From Cloacibacterium sp046296655 (GTDB lineage: Bacteria; Bacteroidota; Bacteroidia; Flavobacteriales; Weeksellaceae), in the NCBI GenBank assembly GCA_046296655.1, contig JBKBLE010000007.1, positions 27,288-91,287 on the forward strand: a stretch of DNA of 64,000 nucleotides. Reading direction: 5' to 3'. The position numbers and the translations under genes were made by a program. Of this stretch, positions 1 to 8,531 are shown piece by piece. How positions within the stretch are numbered: the first letter of the stretch is position 1; the number at the start of each line of letters is the position of its first letter. The notes beneath the pieces are model-generated. The model was not told the DNA's origin and ran no database searches. It saw nothing but the letters and a program-made list of their open reading frames with translations.

Positions 1-46
1 AATATACCAACAAAATACAACCTTCCAATTTATAATTTCATAGAAA

Positions 47-1129
47 ATGAAAAAGTTAATTTTCTGTTTTTTAACATTAGCACTTATTTCTTGTAGTTCT
101 GGCGGCGATAATCCAGAACCTACACCTACTCCAATTCCTACAGAAGATAGTTTTATAAGAGCTGCAGATTTATCATTTTTACCAGAAATAGAAGCAGCAG
201 GAGTTTCTTTTAAGTACAATAATACTGTGCAAGACCCATTGCTTACTTTAAAAAACGCTGGAGTAAATTACATTAGAATTCGTCTTTGGAACAATCCTAG
301 TAACGGACACTCTAATTTATCTGAAGTAAAACAACTGGCAACTAAAGTTAGAACCCACGGAATGAAAGTTTGGCTCACCGTACATTATTCTGACACTTGG
401 GCAGATCCAGGTAATCAAACGAAACCTGTAGCTTGGCAAAATTTAAATTTTTCTGATTTAAAATCTGCGGTAAGCGTTTACACTACACAAGTAGTTAACG
501 AAATAAAACCCGAAATCATACAAATAGGAAATGAAACCAATGATGGATTTCTATGGCCAGAAGGAAAACTTTCTACCAATGAAACACAGTATTTAGAATT
601 AACAAATACTGCTATTTCAAGCGTGAAAACCGCCAATAGTGCTACTAAAATCATGTTGCATTTTGCAGGAATTTCTAATTCAGCAGATTGGTATTTTAAT
701 AAAGTGAAAAATCTAAATTATGATTACATTGGCATTTCTTATTATCCTGTATATCATGGAACTTCTTTAACTGATTTAAAAACCAAGCTCACTACACTAA
801 GCCAAACGTATAATAAAAAAATCATTTTAGCAGAAACTTCTTATCCTTTTACACTTAGTTGGAATGATTGGACCAATAATGTGGTGGGACAAAGCAATCA
901 ATTGGTTGAAGGTTATGACGCTACTCCTTCTGGTCAAAAAAATTATATTCTCGCCATCAAATCATTGGTAAAATCAGTTCCGAATGGTTCTGGATTCTGT
1001 TATTGGGGAGGAGAATGGGTTGCCTTCAAAGGAAATCAAGCAACCAATGGCTCTACTTGGGAAAATCAAGCACTTTGGGATTTTAATAATAACGCTTTAG
1101 AAGCAATTCAGGCATTTAATAAAGATTAA
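47..1129 (+). CDS. GH53 endo-beta-1,4-galactanase, lipoprotein form
   Basis: Predicted arabinogalactan endo-beta-1,4-galactanase of glycoside hydrolase family 53, cutting beta-1,4-galactan side chains of pectin. The N-terminus is a lipoprotein signal with Cys16 in LISC, followed by a Pro/Thr-rich linker, so it is probably anchored in the outer membrane and may face outward. Family motifs are visible: HYSDTWADP, the acid/base Glu in IGNETNDG (about residue 163) and the nucleophile Glu in LAETSYP (about residue 263). The 360-residue length fits a single GH53 domain. It is followed after 4 bases by a second GH53 gene, with which it surely forms an operon. Family assignment is strong; surface exposure is inference from the context of an adjacent SusCD system. 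Confidence 0.93.
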   Translation: MKKLIFCFLTLALISCSSGGDNPEPTPTPIPTEDSFIRAADLSFLPEIEAAGVSFKYNNTVQDPLLTLKNAGVNYIRIRLWNNPSNGHSNLSEVKQLATKVRTHGMKVWLTVHYSDTWADPGNQTKPVAWQNLNFSDLKSAVSVYTTQVVNEIKPEIIQIGNETNDGFLWPEGKLSTNETQYLELTNTAISSVKTANSATKIMLHFAGISNSADWYFNKVKNLNYDYIGISYYPVYHGTSLTDLKTKLTTLSQTYNKKIILAETSYPFTLSWNDWTNNVVGQSNQLVEGYDATPSGQKNYILAIKSLVKSVPNGSGFCYWGGEWVAFKGNQATNGSTWENQALWDFNNNALEAIQAFNKD

Positions 1130-1133
1130 TATT

Positions 1134-2144
1134 ATGAAAAAAATTATTTCAATACTTCTCATTACCATTTCACTATTAAGTTTTGGGCAAAAAAAATCAA
1201 AATTTGCAAAAGGTGCAGACATCAGTTGGCTACCTCAAATGGAAGCAACTGGTTATCAATTCTATAATGAAAAAGGTGAAAAAGATGATGTATTAAACAT
1301 TTTGAAAAGCAAAGGAATGGATGCCATTAGATTAAGAGTCTTTGTAAATCCTAATGATGACAGAGTAAGCGGACATTGCAGTAAAGATGAAACCATCGCT
1401 TTTGCTAAAAAATTACACAAAATGGGCTTCAGATTAATGATAGATTTCCATTACAGTGATTCTTGGGCAGATCCTAACAAACAATACAAACCAAAAGCTT
1501 GGGAAAATTTAAATTTTACAGATTTAAAGAAAGCGGTTTATGACCATACTTATGATGTAATTGCTGCAATGAAAAAAGAAAACATTACACCAGAATGGGT
1601 TCAGATTGGCAATGAAATTCCTAATGGTATTCTTTGGCCAGATGGTCATAGCAAAAATTTCAAAAATCTTGGAGAATTACTCAATGTAGGCTATGATGCA
1701 GTAAAAGCGGTAGACAAAAAAATTAAAGTAATTGTACACATAGACGAAGGAAATAACACCGAAAAAATTACTTGGTTTTATAAAAATGTAGCCGAACAAA
1801 AGGTAAAATATGATGTAATAGGACTTTCTTACTATCCGTTTTGGATTAAAAAAGATTGGACAGAAACCATAGATGACTTACAAAAAAACATGAACTACCT
1901 TGCTAAAACCTACAAAAAAGAAGTAATGATAGTAGAAGTAGGAGGCGAAGATTATAAAGTAGAAAACACCAAAAGTCTTTTAGAAGCTACCTTTAAAGCC
2001 GTAAGAAACGTACCCAATAAAATGGGAACTGGTGTTTTTTATTGGGAACCACAAGGCGCAAAATCTTGGAGCGGCTATGGTTTAAGCGCTTGGTTAGAAA
2101 ACGGACAACCTTCGCCAGCATTAGATGCTTTCAAAGAAAATTAA
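1134..2144 (+). CDS. GH53 endo-beta-1,4-galactanase, second copy, secreted
   Basis: A second GH53 galactanase next to the first. It has a signal peptide ending near SFGQ without a lipobox Cys, so it is predicted to be released by signal peptidase I to the periplasm or outside. Motifs match the family: GADISWLPQMEA, HYSDSWADP, acid/base Glu in QIGNEIPNG (about residue 161) and nucleophile Glu in IVEVGGED (about residue 268). The two paralogues differ in anchoring, which suggests one trims galactan at the surface and the other processes imported oligosaccharides. It is followed 12 bases later by the remnant of a GH2 gene. 336 residues is normal for the catalytic domain. Confidence 0.93.
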   Translation: MKKIISILLITISLLSFGQKKSKFAKGADISWLPQMEATGYQFYNEKGEKDDVLNILKSKGMDAIRLRVFVNPNDDRVSGHCSKDETIAFAKKLHKMGFRLMIDFHYSDSWADPNKQYKPKAWENLNFTDLKKAVYDHTYDVIAAMKKENITPEWVQIGNEIPNGILWPDGHSKNFKNLGELLNVGYDAVKAVDKKIKVIVHIDEGNNTEKITWFYKNVAEQKVKYDVIGLSYYPFWIKKDWTETIDDLQKNMNYLAKTYKKEVMIVEVGGEDYKVENTKSLLEATFKAVRNVPNKMGTGVFYWEPQGAKSWSGYGLSAWLENGQPSPALDAFKEN

Positions 2145-2156
2145 AAATTCAGAAAA

Positions 2157-2492
2157 ATGATTAAATACATTTCTATATTTCTTATTCTTTTAGGAGCTTT
2201 TGATACTTTTCCTGCTCAAAAAAGAACCAATTTAGACGAAGATTGGCGATTCCATTTCGGACATTCAGAAGATGCAAAAGCAGATTTCAATTATAGCCTT
2301 GTCAATATTTTTTCAAAATCTGGAGCTGCAGAAAATACCGCAATAGAACCTAAATTTATAGACAAAGATTGGCGAAAACTGAATCTTCCGCATGATTGGG
2401 CGGTAGAATTACCTTTTGTAAAATCAGTCTTCCCAAGCATCAATAACTCAATTTTAAGCACCCCAAATTTTATGATTTTGACCGTTAACTAA
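2157..2492 (+). pseudogene. GH2 beta-galactosidase, N-terminal remnant
   Basis: Only the start of a family GH2 beta-galactosidase remains: a signal peptide, then the beginning of the sugar-binding domain with the typical NLDEDWRFHFG and LNLPHDWAVELPF motifs. Similarity stops near residue 88; the last two dozen residues look unrelated and the frame closes at TAA 2490-2492. A working enzyme would be 800 residues or more and hold its catalytic Glu residues far downstream, so this is not functional. The following 80 bases lead straight into galK that has lost its own 5' end, so one deletion or insertion-deletion removed the 3' part of this gene and the 5' part of galK. Confidence 0.8.
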
Positions 2493-2575
2493 AAAATAAA
2501 CCTCTCTAAAATTGCTTCTAAAGAGGTCAAAATTTTATGTTTTTGAAAACTATTTTCTAAAAAAAAGGAGTTGTG
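2425..2575. other. Junction sequence between truncated lacZ-like gene and truncated galK
   Basis: About 150 bases that match neither flanking gene. They contain a 9-bp inverted repeat (ATTTTGACC at 2475-2483 and GGTCAAAAT at 2525-2533), a smaller ACCTCT/AGAGGT pair inside it, and the stretch GGAGTTGTGCAACAGCTAC directly abutting the resumed galK sequence. The latter resembles an insertion-sequence end by its look only. The most economical reading is the scar of a mobile-element insertion followed by deletion, but no transposase can be read here. Confidence 0.4.
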
Positions 2576-3623
2576 CAACAGCTACCACGGTTTTGTACTT
2601 CCAGCTGCGATTGACAAATACATTTGTTTTGCTATTTCTAAAAACAACACTCAAGATTGCCACATTATCTCTCTTGATTTAAAAGACGAATATCACTTCA
2701 AAATCACTGATAAAATAGAACCTGTTTCTCAGAATTGGGTCAACTATTTCCTAGGCGTTTTTAATCAAGTTCAAGATAAAATAGATAGCGGTTTCAATAT
2801 CATTTTCAGTTCTACCGTTCCTATTGGTGCTGGTTTATCTTCTTCTGCTGCTTTAGAATGTGGATTTTTATTTGGACTTAATCATTTTTTCAATTTAGAT
2901 TTAAGCAAGGAACAAATTGCCAAAATGGGACAAAAAGCAGAACATACTTTCGCGGGAGTGAACTGCGGAATTATGGATCAATTTGCGTCTGTTTTTGGGA
3001 AAGAAAACCATGTAATCTTCTTAGATTGTGACACCTTAGATTATCAATATGCACCTGCAGATTTTGGTGATTACACCTTGCTTTTGCTCAATACCAATGT
3101 AAAACACAATTTACAAACTTCAGAATACAATAATCGTAGAAAAGAATGTGAAGCAGGAATTGCATTGATTCAAAATAGATATCCATAAGTCAAAAATTTC
3201 AGAGAAGCAACTATGGAAATGGTGGAAGATTTGAAAGAAGAAATGGGTGATGTAGTTTATAGAAGAAGCAAATTTGTAGTGGGTGAAATTTCAAGAATTC
3301 AAGAATTGGTAAAATCTCTAGAAAAAAATGATTTCGAAAATGTAGGAAAATTAATGACATCTACACATTACGGTCTCTCTAAAGATTACGAAGTAAGCTG
3401 CGAAGAATTAGATTTCTTAGTTGACCATGTTTTAGAAGAGCAAGGCGTTCTTGGCGCAAGAGTTATGGGAGGCGGTTTCGGTGGTTGTACCATTAATTTA
3501 CTTAAGAAAACCGAAGTAGAAAACGTTATCGAAAAACTTTCTAAAGCTTATCAAGAAAAATTCGGAATAGCGCTTACTCCTTATCAAGTTTCAGTTTCAG
3601 AAGGAACCCATTTTTACGCTTAG
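2571..3623 (+). pseudogene. galK: galactokinase, 5'-truncated and interrupted by a nonsense codon
   Basis: GHMP-family galactokinase missing its first 35-40 residues, including the galactose-binding GEHTDYN signature; readable sequence begins at GFVLPAAIDKY. The ATP-binding motif PIGAGLSSSAALE and the C-terminal motif RVMGGGFGGCT are present. A TAA at 3186-3188 interrupts the frame after NRYP; reading through it continues in the same frame with VKNFREATMEMVEDL, as in intact family members where a Glu codon (GAA) usually sits. So there are two independent lesions: loss of the 5' end and a G-to-T type nonsense change. Galactose phosphorylation from this gene is presumably lost, although galT and galE follow intact 5 bases later. 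Confidence 0.85.
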
Positions 3624-3628
3624 TTATC

Positions 3629-4672
3629 ATGGAACAATTTGTATTAACAGACCATCCACATCGCAGATACAATCCACTTTTAGATGAATGGATTTTGGTA
3701 TCGCCACAACGAGCAAAAAGACCTTGGCAAGGCCAAAACGAAGCCATTTCAGACGAAAAAAAACCTGAATATGACGAAACCTGCTATTTATGCCCGGGAA
3801 ACGACCGCATCAATGGAGGAACAAACCCTAAGTATGAAAATTGTTATGTTTTTGATAATGATTTTCCTGCACTTTTAAAAGATGAAGTCGCTTCTGATTT
3901 GGCTCAAGAAGATTTATTTAAAATCAATCCAGAAAGAGGAATCAATCGTGTGATTTGTTTTTCGCCAAAGCATAATGTAACTCTTGCTGAAATGGAAGTT
4001 TCAGAAATAGAAAACGTTATCAAAGTTTGGAAGGAGCAATATCTAGAATTGGGTGCTATTCCTTACATTAATCACGTTCAAATTTTTGAGAATAAAGGAA
4101 GTGTGATGGGCTGTAGCAACCCACATCCTCACGGACAAATTTGGGCGCAATCTTCTCTGCCATCTCAGGTAAAAAGAACTCAAGACAATCTTCTGAAATA
4201 TTTTCAAAAAACTGGAAAAAGCCTTTTGAAAGATTACTTAGACAGTGAGCTTCAGAAAAAAGAAAGAATTATTGCAGAAAATGAGCATTTCGTCTTGTTG
4301 GTTCCATTTTGGGCAACCTGGCCTTATGAAACCATGATTATTAGCAAAAGACATTTCTCTAACATTGCAGAAATCACCGAAGAAGAAATAAAATCTTATG
4401 CGGAAATGATCCAGATTATTACCGTAAAATATGATAATTTGTTTAAAACATCATTCCCGTATTCCGCAGGAATTCATCAAGCGCCAACTGATGGTTTAGA
4501 CCATGAAGAATGGCATTTTCACATGCATTTTTATCCACCACTTTTAAGAAGTGCAACGGTTAAAAAATTTATGGTAGGCTATGAACTTCTAGCTGAAGCA
4601 CAAAGAGATTTAACGGCTGAACAAAGTGCAGAAATTTTGCGAAATCTTTCTACCCAACATTATAAAAATTAA
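3629..4672 (+). CDS. galT: galactose-1-phosphate uridylyltransferase
   Basis: Leloir-pathway enzyme that transfers UMP between UDP-glucose and galactose-1-phosphate. The N-terminal domain has the zinc-type CYLCPGN motif (Cys52, Cys55) and the active-site NPHPHGQIW with the nucleophilic His of the HPH triad near residues 164-166. A second HxH-like motif, EEWHFHMHFYPP, lies near residue 295. Length 347 is typical. It is placed 5 bases after galK and 2 bases before galE, so it is co-transcribed. With galK broken upstream its normal substrate supply is uncertain unless another galactokinase exists elsewhere. Confidence 0.96.
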   Translation: MEQFVLTDHPHRRYNPLLDEWILVSPQRAKRPWQGQNEAISDEKKPEYDETCYLCPGNDRINGGTNPKYENCYVFDNDFPALLKDEVASDLAQEDLFKINPERGINRVICFSPKHNVTLAEMEVSEIENVIKVWKEQYLELGAIPYINHVQIFENKGSVMGCSNPHPHGQIWAQSSLPSQVKRTQDNLLKYFQKTGKSLLKDYLDSELQKKERIIAENEHFVLLVPFWATWPYETMIISKRHFSNIAEITEEEIKSYAEMIQIITVKYDNLFKTSFPYSAGIHQAPTDGLDHEEWHFHMHFYPPLLRSATVKKFMVGYELLAEAQRDLTAEQSAEILRNLSTQHYKN

Positions 4673-4674
4673 AA

Positions 4675-5691
4675 ATGACCATACTCGTAACAGGCGGATT
4701 AGGATATATAGGTTCTCATACTGTGGTAGAACTTCTCAACAATGATTTTAATGTAGTCATCATTGATGATTTATCCAATACCGAAAAATTTATCCTTAAA
4801 AATATTGAAGAAATCACTGGCAAAAAACCTATTTTCTATCCTTTTGATTTAAAAAGAAAGGAATTACTGAAACAAGTTTTTGATGCTCACAAAATCGAAG
4901 GTTGTATTCATTTTGCAGCGTATAAAGCGGTGGGTGAATCTCAAGAAAAGCCCATTGATTATTACGAAAATAATTTGTTTTCGCTGATTAATCTTTTGCA
5001 AGAAATGAAAGAAAGAAATATTTCTAATTTCATTTTTAGTTCAAGTTGTACGGTTTACGGACAAGCGGATACAATGCCAATCGACGAAAATACACCTCTG
5101 AAATTGCCAGAATCTTCCTACGGGAAAACCAAACAAATGGGCGAAGAAATTCTGAAAGATTTTGCAACCGCTCATCAGAAAAAAGTGACTTTGTTGAGGT
5201 ATTTTAACCCAATTGGAGCACATCCATCTGCAAAATTAGGAGAATTGCCAATAGGAATTCCGAATAATTTGGTTCCTTATGTGATGCAAACCGCAGCTGG
5301 AATTCGTGAGAAACTTTCTGTTTGGGGAGATGATTATCCTACAGAAGATGGAACAGCAATCAGAGACTATATTTATGTGGTAGATTTGGCAAAAGCGCAT
5401 GTAAAAGCTTTGCAGAAATTAATTTCTGAAAACTCTGAAACGCTGGTAGATATTTATAACCTAGGAACAGGAAAAGGAAGTTCAGTTCTTGAAGTGGTTC
5501 ATGCTTTTGAAAAAGCCAACGATGTAGCTGTTCCTTACCAAATTTGTGAAAGAAGAGCAGGAGATATTACCATCGCTTATGCAAACGCTGATAAAGCTGA
5601 AAAAGAACTCGGTTGGAAATCTGAAACTTCATTAGAAGAAGCACTCAGAACCGTTTGGCAATGGCAGAAATATTTAGAAACCAGAAGTTAA
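4675..5691 (+). CDS. galE: UDP-glucose 4-epimerase
   Basis: Interconverts UDP-galactose and UDP-glucose, NAD-dependent. Extended SDR enzyme: Rossmann motif TGGLGYIGSH at residues 6-15, catalytic Ser in SSSCTVYG (about 122-124) and the YGKTK catalytic Tyr/Lys at about 149-153; the substrate-binding region includes RYFNPIGAHPS. 338 residues, full length. Last gene of the galactose operon; a strong hairpin terminator follows. It remains useful for supplying UDP-galactose to cell-surface polysaccharides even if galactose catabolism is lost, which may explain why it is intact. Confidence 0.96.
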   Translation: MTILVTGGLGYIGSHTVVELLNNDFNVVIIDDLSNTEKFILKNIEEITGKKPIFYPFDLKRKELLKQVFDAHKIEGCIHFAAYKAVGESQEKPIDYYENNLFSLINLLQEMKERNISNFIFSSSCTVYGQADTMPIDENTPLKLPESSYGKTKQMGEEILKDFATAHQKKVTLLRYFNPIGAHPSAKLGELPIGIPNNLVPYVMQTAAGIREKLSVWGDDYPTEDGTAIRDYIYVVDLAKAHVKALQKLISENSETLVDIYNLGTGKGSSVLEVVHAFEKANDVAVPYQICERRAGDITIAYANADKAEKELGWKSETSLEEALRTVWQWQKYLETRS

Positions 5692-5717
5692 TCAACTTAT
5701 TTTTTTATTTTCTTAAA

Positions 5718-5749
5718 AAAATAACCACACTTTTCAGTGTGGTTATTTT
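5718..5749. terminator. bidirectional terminator between galE and susE-like gene
   Basis: Perfect 14-bp stem AAAATAACCACACT / AGTGTGGTTATTTT with a TTTC loop; the A/T flanks give a U-run on either strand. It sits between the convergent galE and SusE-like genes and serves both. Confidence 0.85.
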
Positions 5750-5774
5750 ATGTTTATCTGTTAAAGTCTTTTTA

Positions 5775-6914
5775 TTATAACTTAGTAATAATTAAATTAT
5801 AATATCCAGAGTTGTGAAGATCTAATTCTACTTTGTAGTTACCAGATTCTGGACAAATAAAACTTGGGTCACCATTTACAGTACCTTCTGCACTATTGTA
5901 AACTTGAACTTCTTTACCTGAAACTGGAGTTACATCACCTGATTTAGGTTGAATCTTAATGCTCCAAGAGTCATTATTTCTAAATTTGAAAGCTTTACCA
6001 CCAGCTAAAGCTATAGAAGTGATTTCAAATTTCTTAGTTTTAGGATTGAAGGTAAGTTTAGTATCACTACCCCAACCTGTAGGTGTAGCATCACCGATGA
6101 TTCCCATATTAGCTTCAGCAAGTGAATAAGTATTTCCTGCCCAATCTACTTTAATAAAATAAGTAGAGTTAGCATAAGGACCTTTAATGTTAGGACCATC
6201 TTTTGCTAATGAATTGTAAGTATTAGGATCTGAAGTATCACCTTTGTTATTAGCCCAACCTTCTTTAGCATAAGTGAATTTGAATTCTGGATTAGTTTGG
6301 TTCATCCATACAAAACCTGCATATTTATCATCTTTGTTTGCAGAATAAATTCTAGGTGCGTTTTCTGGTTTCCAATCTGCGTAACCACTTGCTCCACCAT
6401 AACTTCCTGGAACAGCTAAACTAGGGAATAAATCATCTGGATTAGCTTTGAAAGGAGTTACTTTAAAAGAAATAGGTGATGAATAAACATAAGTAGGATT
6501 AGTATTTCCGGACTTAATATTAGATTTAACTCTTACCTCTACATCAGCAGGAGTATTAGGCACTAAACCTAAGTTAATTAATGCATTATTTAACTCTTGA
6601 TAGGTTAATTTTACATAATTATCAGAAGTTGCAACTCCTAAATTGATAGGTTTTGCAAAACTAGTACCTGCAAGAGCAAGTTCTAATTGATTTTCTGTTT
6701 CTACGTTTACCCCAAAATTAGCCTTCTTGAAAACAATAGTTTCAAAAGTATTGGTAAGATTAGTATCATTGATAACATAAGAAGTAGCAGAAAGAGATGA
6801 AATAATTTCTGGATTTGACTTCAATTCAGCTACTGCAAGTGTATCATCTCTGTCACAAGAAGACAAAAACACTCCTAATATGATAGCAAATAATATTTTA
6901 AAAATATTTTTCAT
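5775..6914 (-). CDS. SusE-like surface glycan-binding lipoprotein
   Basis: Lipoprotein with Cys20 (FLSSC) and the N-terminal immunoglobulin-like SusE domain, recognisable from the run of alternating Thr/Ser-rich beta strands and the YxSxPISFKVTPF type ending near residue 155. The C-terminal half is a binding module rich in Trp and Tyr (YADWKPENAP, FVWMNQ, WSIKIQP). It lies 18 bases downstream of SusD and is the last gene of the SusC-SusD-SusE operon. Together these genes import glycan pieces across the outer membrane. In Bacteroides, galactan loci pair a SusCD-SusE set with GH53 and GH2, so galactan is the likely ligand here, but binding specificity cannot be read from sequence. Confidence 0.8.
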   Translation of the reverse strand: MKNIFKILFAIILGVFLSSCDRDDTLAVAELKSNPEIISSLSATSYVINDTNLTNTFETIVFKKANFGVNVETENQLELALAGTSFAKPINLGVATSDNYVKLTYQELNNALINLGLVPNTPADVEVRVKSNIKSGNTNPTYVYSSPISFKVTPFKANPDDLFPSLAVPGSYGGASGYADWKPENAPRIYSANKDDKYAGFVWMNQTNPEFKFTYAKEGWANNKGDTSDPNTYNSLAKDGPNIKGPYANSTYFIKVDWAGNTYSLAEANMGIIGDATPTGWGSDTKLTFNPKTKKFEITSIALAGGKAFKFRNNDSWSIKIQPKSGDVTPVSGKEVQVYNSAEGTVNGDPSFICPESGNYKVELDLHNSGYYNLIITKL

Positions 6915-6932
6915 TGTTTAAAATTTTGATGG

Positions 6933-8519
6933 TTAGTAACCTGGGTTTTGTACTAAATTACGGTTTGCGGTAATGTCAGCAGCTGGAATTGGGAATAAGT
7001 TTCTAAATTCTTGAACTCCTTTTCCGTCTTTTACACCACCTTTCCAAGGCCATAAGTAAGATGCAGAAGTAAATTTACCATATCTGATAAGGTCTGTTCT
7101 TCTTGTGTATTCCCAACTTAATTCTCTAGATCTTTCATCAAGGATGTAATCTAAAGTTAAATCAGCATCAGAAATAGTAGCAGCTCCAGCTCTTGTTTTA
7201 AGAGCGTTAATATATCCTAATGCAGTAGCTCTAGAACCATTACCTCCTCTTAGAGTAGCTTCTGCATACATTAAATACACATCTGCTAATCTGTACATAG
7301 GGATATCTGTGTCAACAAAGTTACCTGAAGCATCTGAACCTTTAACACCTGTAGAAGTTACATTTTTGTATTTTATAAAAGCATACCCATTTTTGAAATC
7401 TCCTAAATCATTAATTTCTAATGATTGACCTTGAGTAAAGAATCTACCTCTCTTATCAGCTGGGTCTGTAAATTTATTCACAAATGCTTTAGTAGTTCTA
7501 ATACCACCCCAACCTCCGTTAATACCGAAGTCTGCAGCATTCATTTCTCCACCTACAGGAGCGTGAACTAAGAAAGTAGATCCTCCCCAAGTTTGGGTTT
7601 TAATACCATCATAATTTACTGATAAAATAACTTCTGGATTATTAACATGGTTATCTGCTAAGAATAAATCTTCATATTTAGATTTTAAAGAGTAACCAGC
7701 TCCAATAACTTTATTAGCATAGGTAATCACATCGTTATTTCTTTCTGAACCAGAGTATACTTTTGCATTTAAGTATAATCTTGCTAATAAAGTCCAAGCA
7801 GCAGCTTTGTCTGCTCTACCATATTCATTGGTTTTAGGATCTTTAAGTTCTGTTTCTAGTGCTTTAAGTTCGCTTTCTACAAATTTGAATAAATCTGCTC
7901 TTACGATTCTTTTTGGCAATTCACCTGCAGGATTAGTTTCTAATACAAAAGGAACGTTACCAAATAAATCTAAAGCATGGTAATAAGCTTGTGCTCTTAA
8001 AAATCTTGCTTCAGCTCTCATATATTTAGCTTCAGTAGCATTAGCACCTGTAATTCCATTAGCTGCTAATCTCTCATCTGAAGTATTTCTAATAAATTCA
8101 TTAGCTAATGCAATTACGTTATAAATTCTGTAATAAATAGCACCAATAAATTCGTTTGATGAGTTCCAAGTCATTTTATGCATGTCTGGTAAGTTACCAT
8201 CATTCCAACCAATTACGGCTTCGTCTGTGGTAATTACTTGCATAGTAAACAATTGTCTCATGTAGTTAGAAAAACCACCATTAATCCCTGCTATGTCTGC
8301 ATTTTCGTCACCTCCTGATTGTCCACCAATTGCAACTGCTGCATATACCTTTCCTAACGCTTTAGGATAGTTAGCAAAATCTTTATAAACGCTAGCAGAA
8401 GTAACTTCTGTGATAGGTTCTCTTTCTAAATCTTTTTCACAAGAAGCAGTGAATAATAAAAGACCTAATGCTCCTGCAAAGATTGTTTTTGTACTTATAT
8501 TTAAATTTAAATATTTCAT
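6933..8519 (-). CDS. SusD/RagB-family nutrient-binding outer membrane lipoprotein
   Basis: Lid component of a SusCD glycan importer. Lipobox Cys27 (FTASC), then the alpha-helical SusD fold with TPR-like helices (YMRAEARFLRAQAYYHALDLFGNVPFV is split here: see the RAEARFLRAQAYY core near residues 170-185) and the C-terminal motif LRxGNGSRATALGYIN and ELSWEYTRRTDLIRYGKF that are typical of the family. Ends in the usual NPGY. 528 residues, full length, 12 bases after susC. Confidence 0.95.
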   Translation of the reverse strand: MKYLNLNISTKTIFAGALGLLLFTASCEKDLEREPITEVTSASVYKDFANYPKALGKVYAAVAIGGQSGGDENADIAGINGGFSNYMRQLFTMQVITTDEAVIGWNDGNLPDMHKMTWNSSNEFIGAIYYRIYNVIALANEFIRNTSDERLAANGITGANATEAKYMRAEARFLRAQAYYHALDLFGNVPFVLETNPAGELPKRIVRADLFKFVESELKALETELKDPKTNEYGRADKAAAWTLLARLYLNAKVYSGSERNNDVITYANKVIGAGYSLKSKYEDLFLADNHVNNPEVILSVNYDGIKTQTWGGSTFLVHAPVGGEMNAADFGINGGWGGIRTTKAFVNKFTDPADKRGRFFTQGQSLEINDLGDFKNGYAFIKYKNVTSTGVKGSDASGNFVDTDIPMYRLADVYLMYAEATLRGGNGSRATALGYINALKTRAGAATISDADLTLDYILDERSRELSWEYTRRTDLIRYGKFTSASYLWPWKGGVKDGKGVQEFRNLFPIPAADITANRNLVQNPGY

Positions 8520-8531
8520 TTTTAATAAAGT

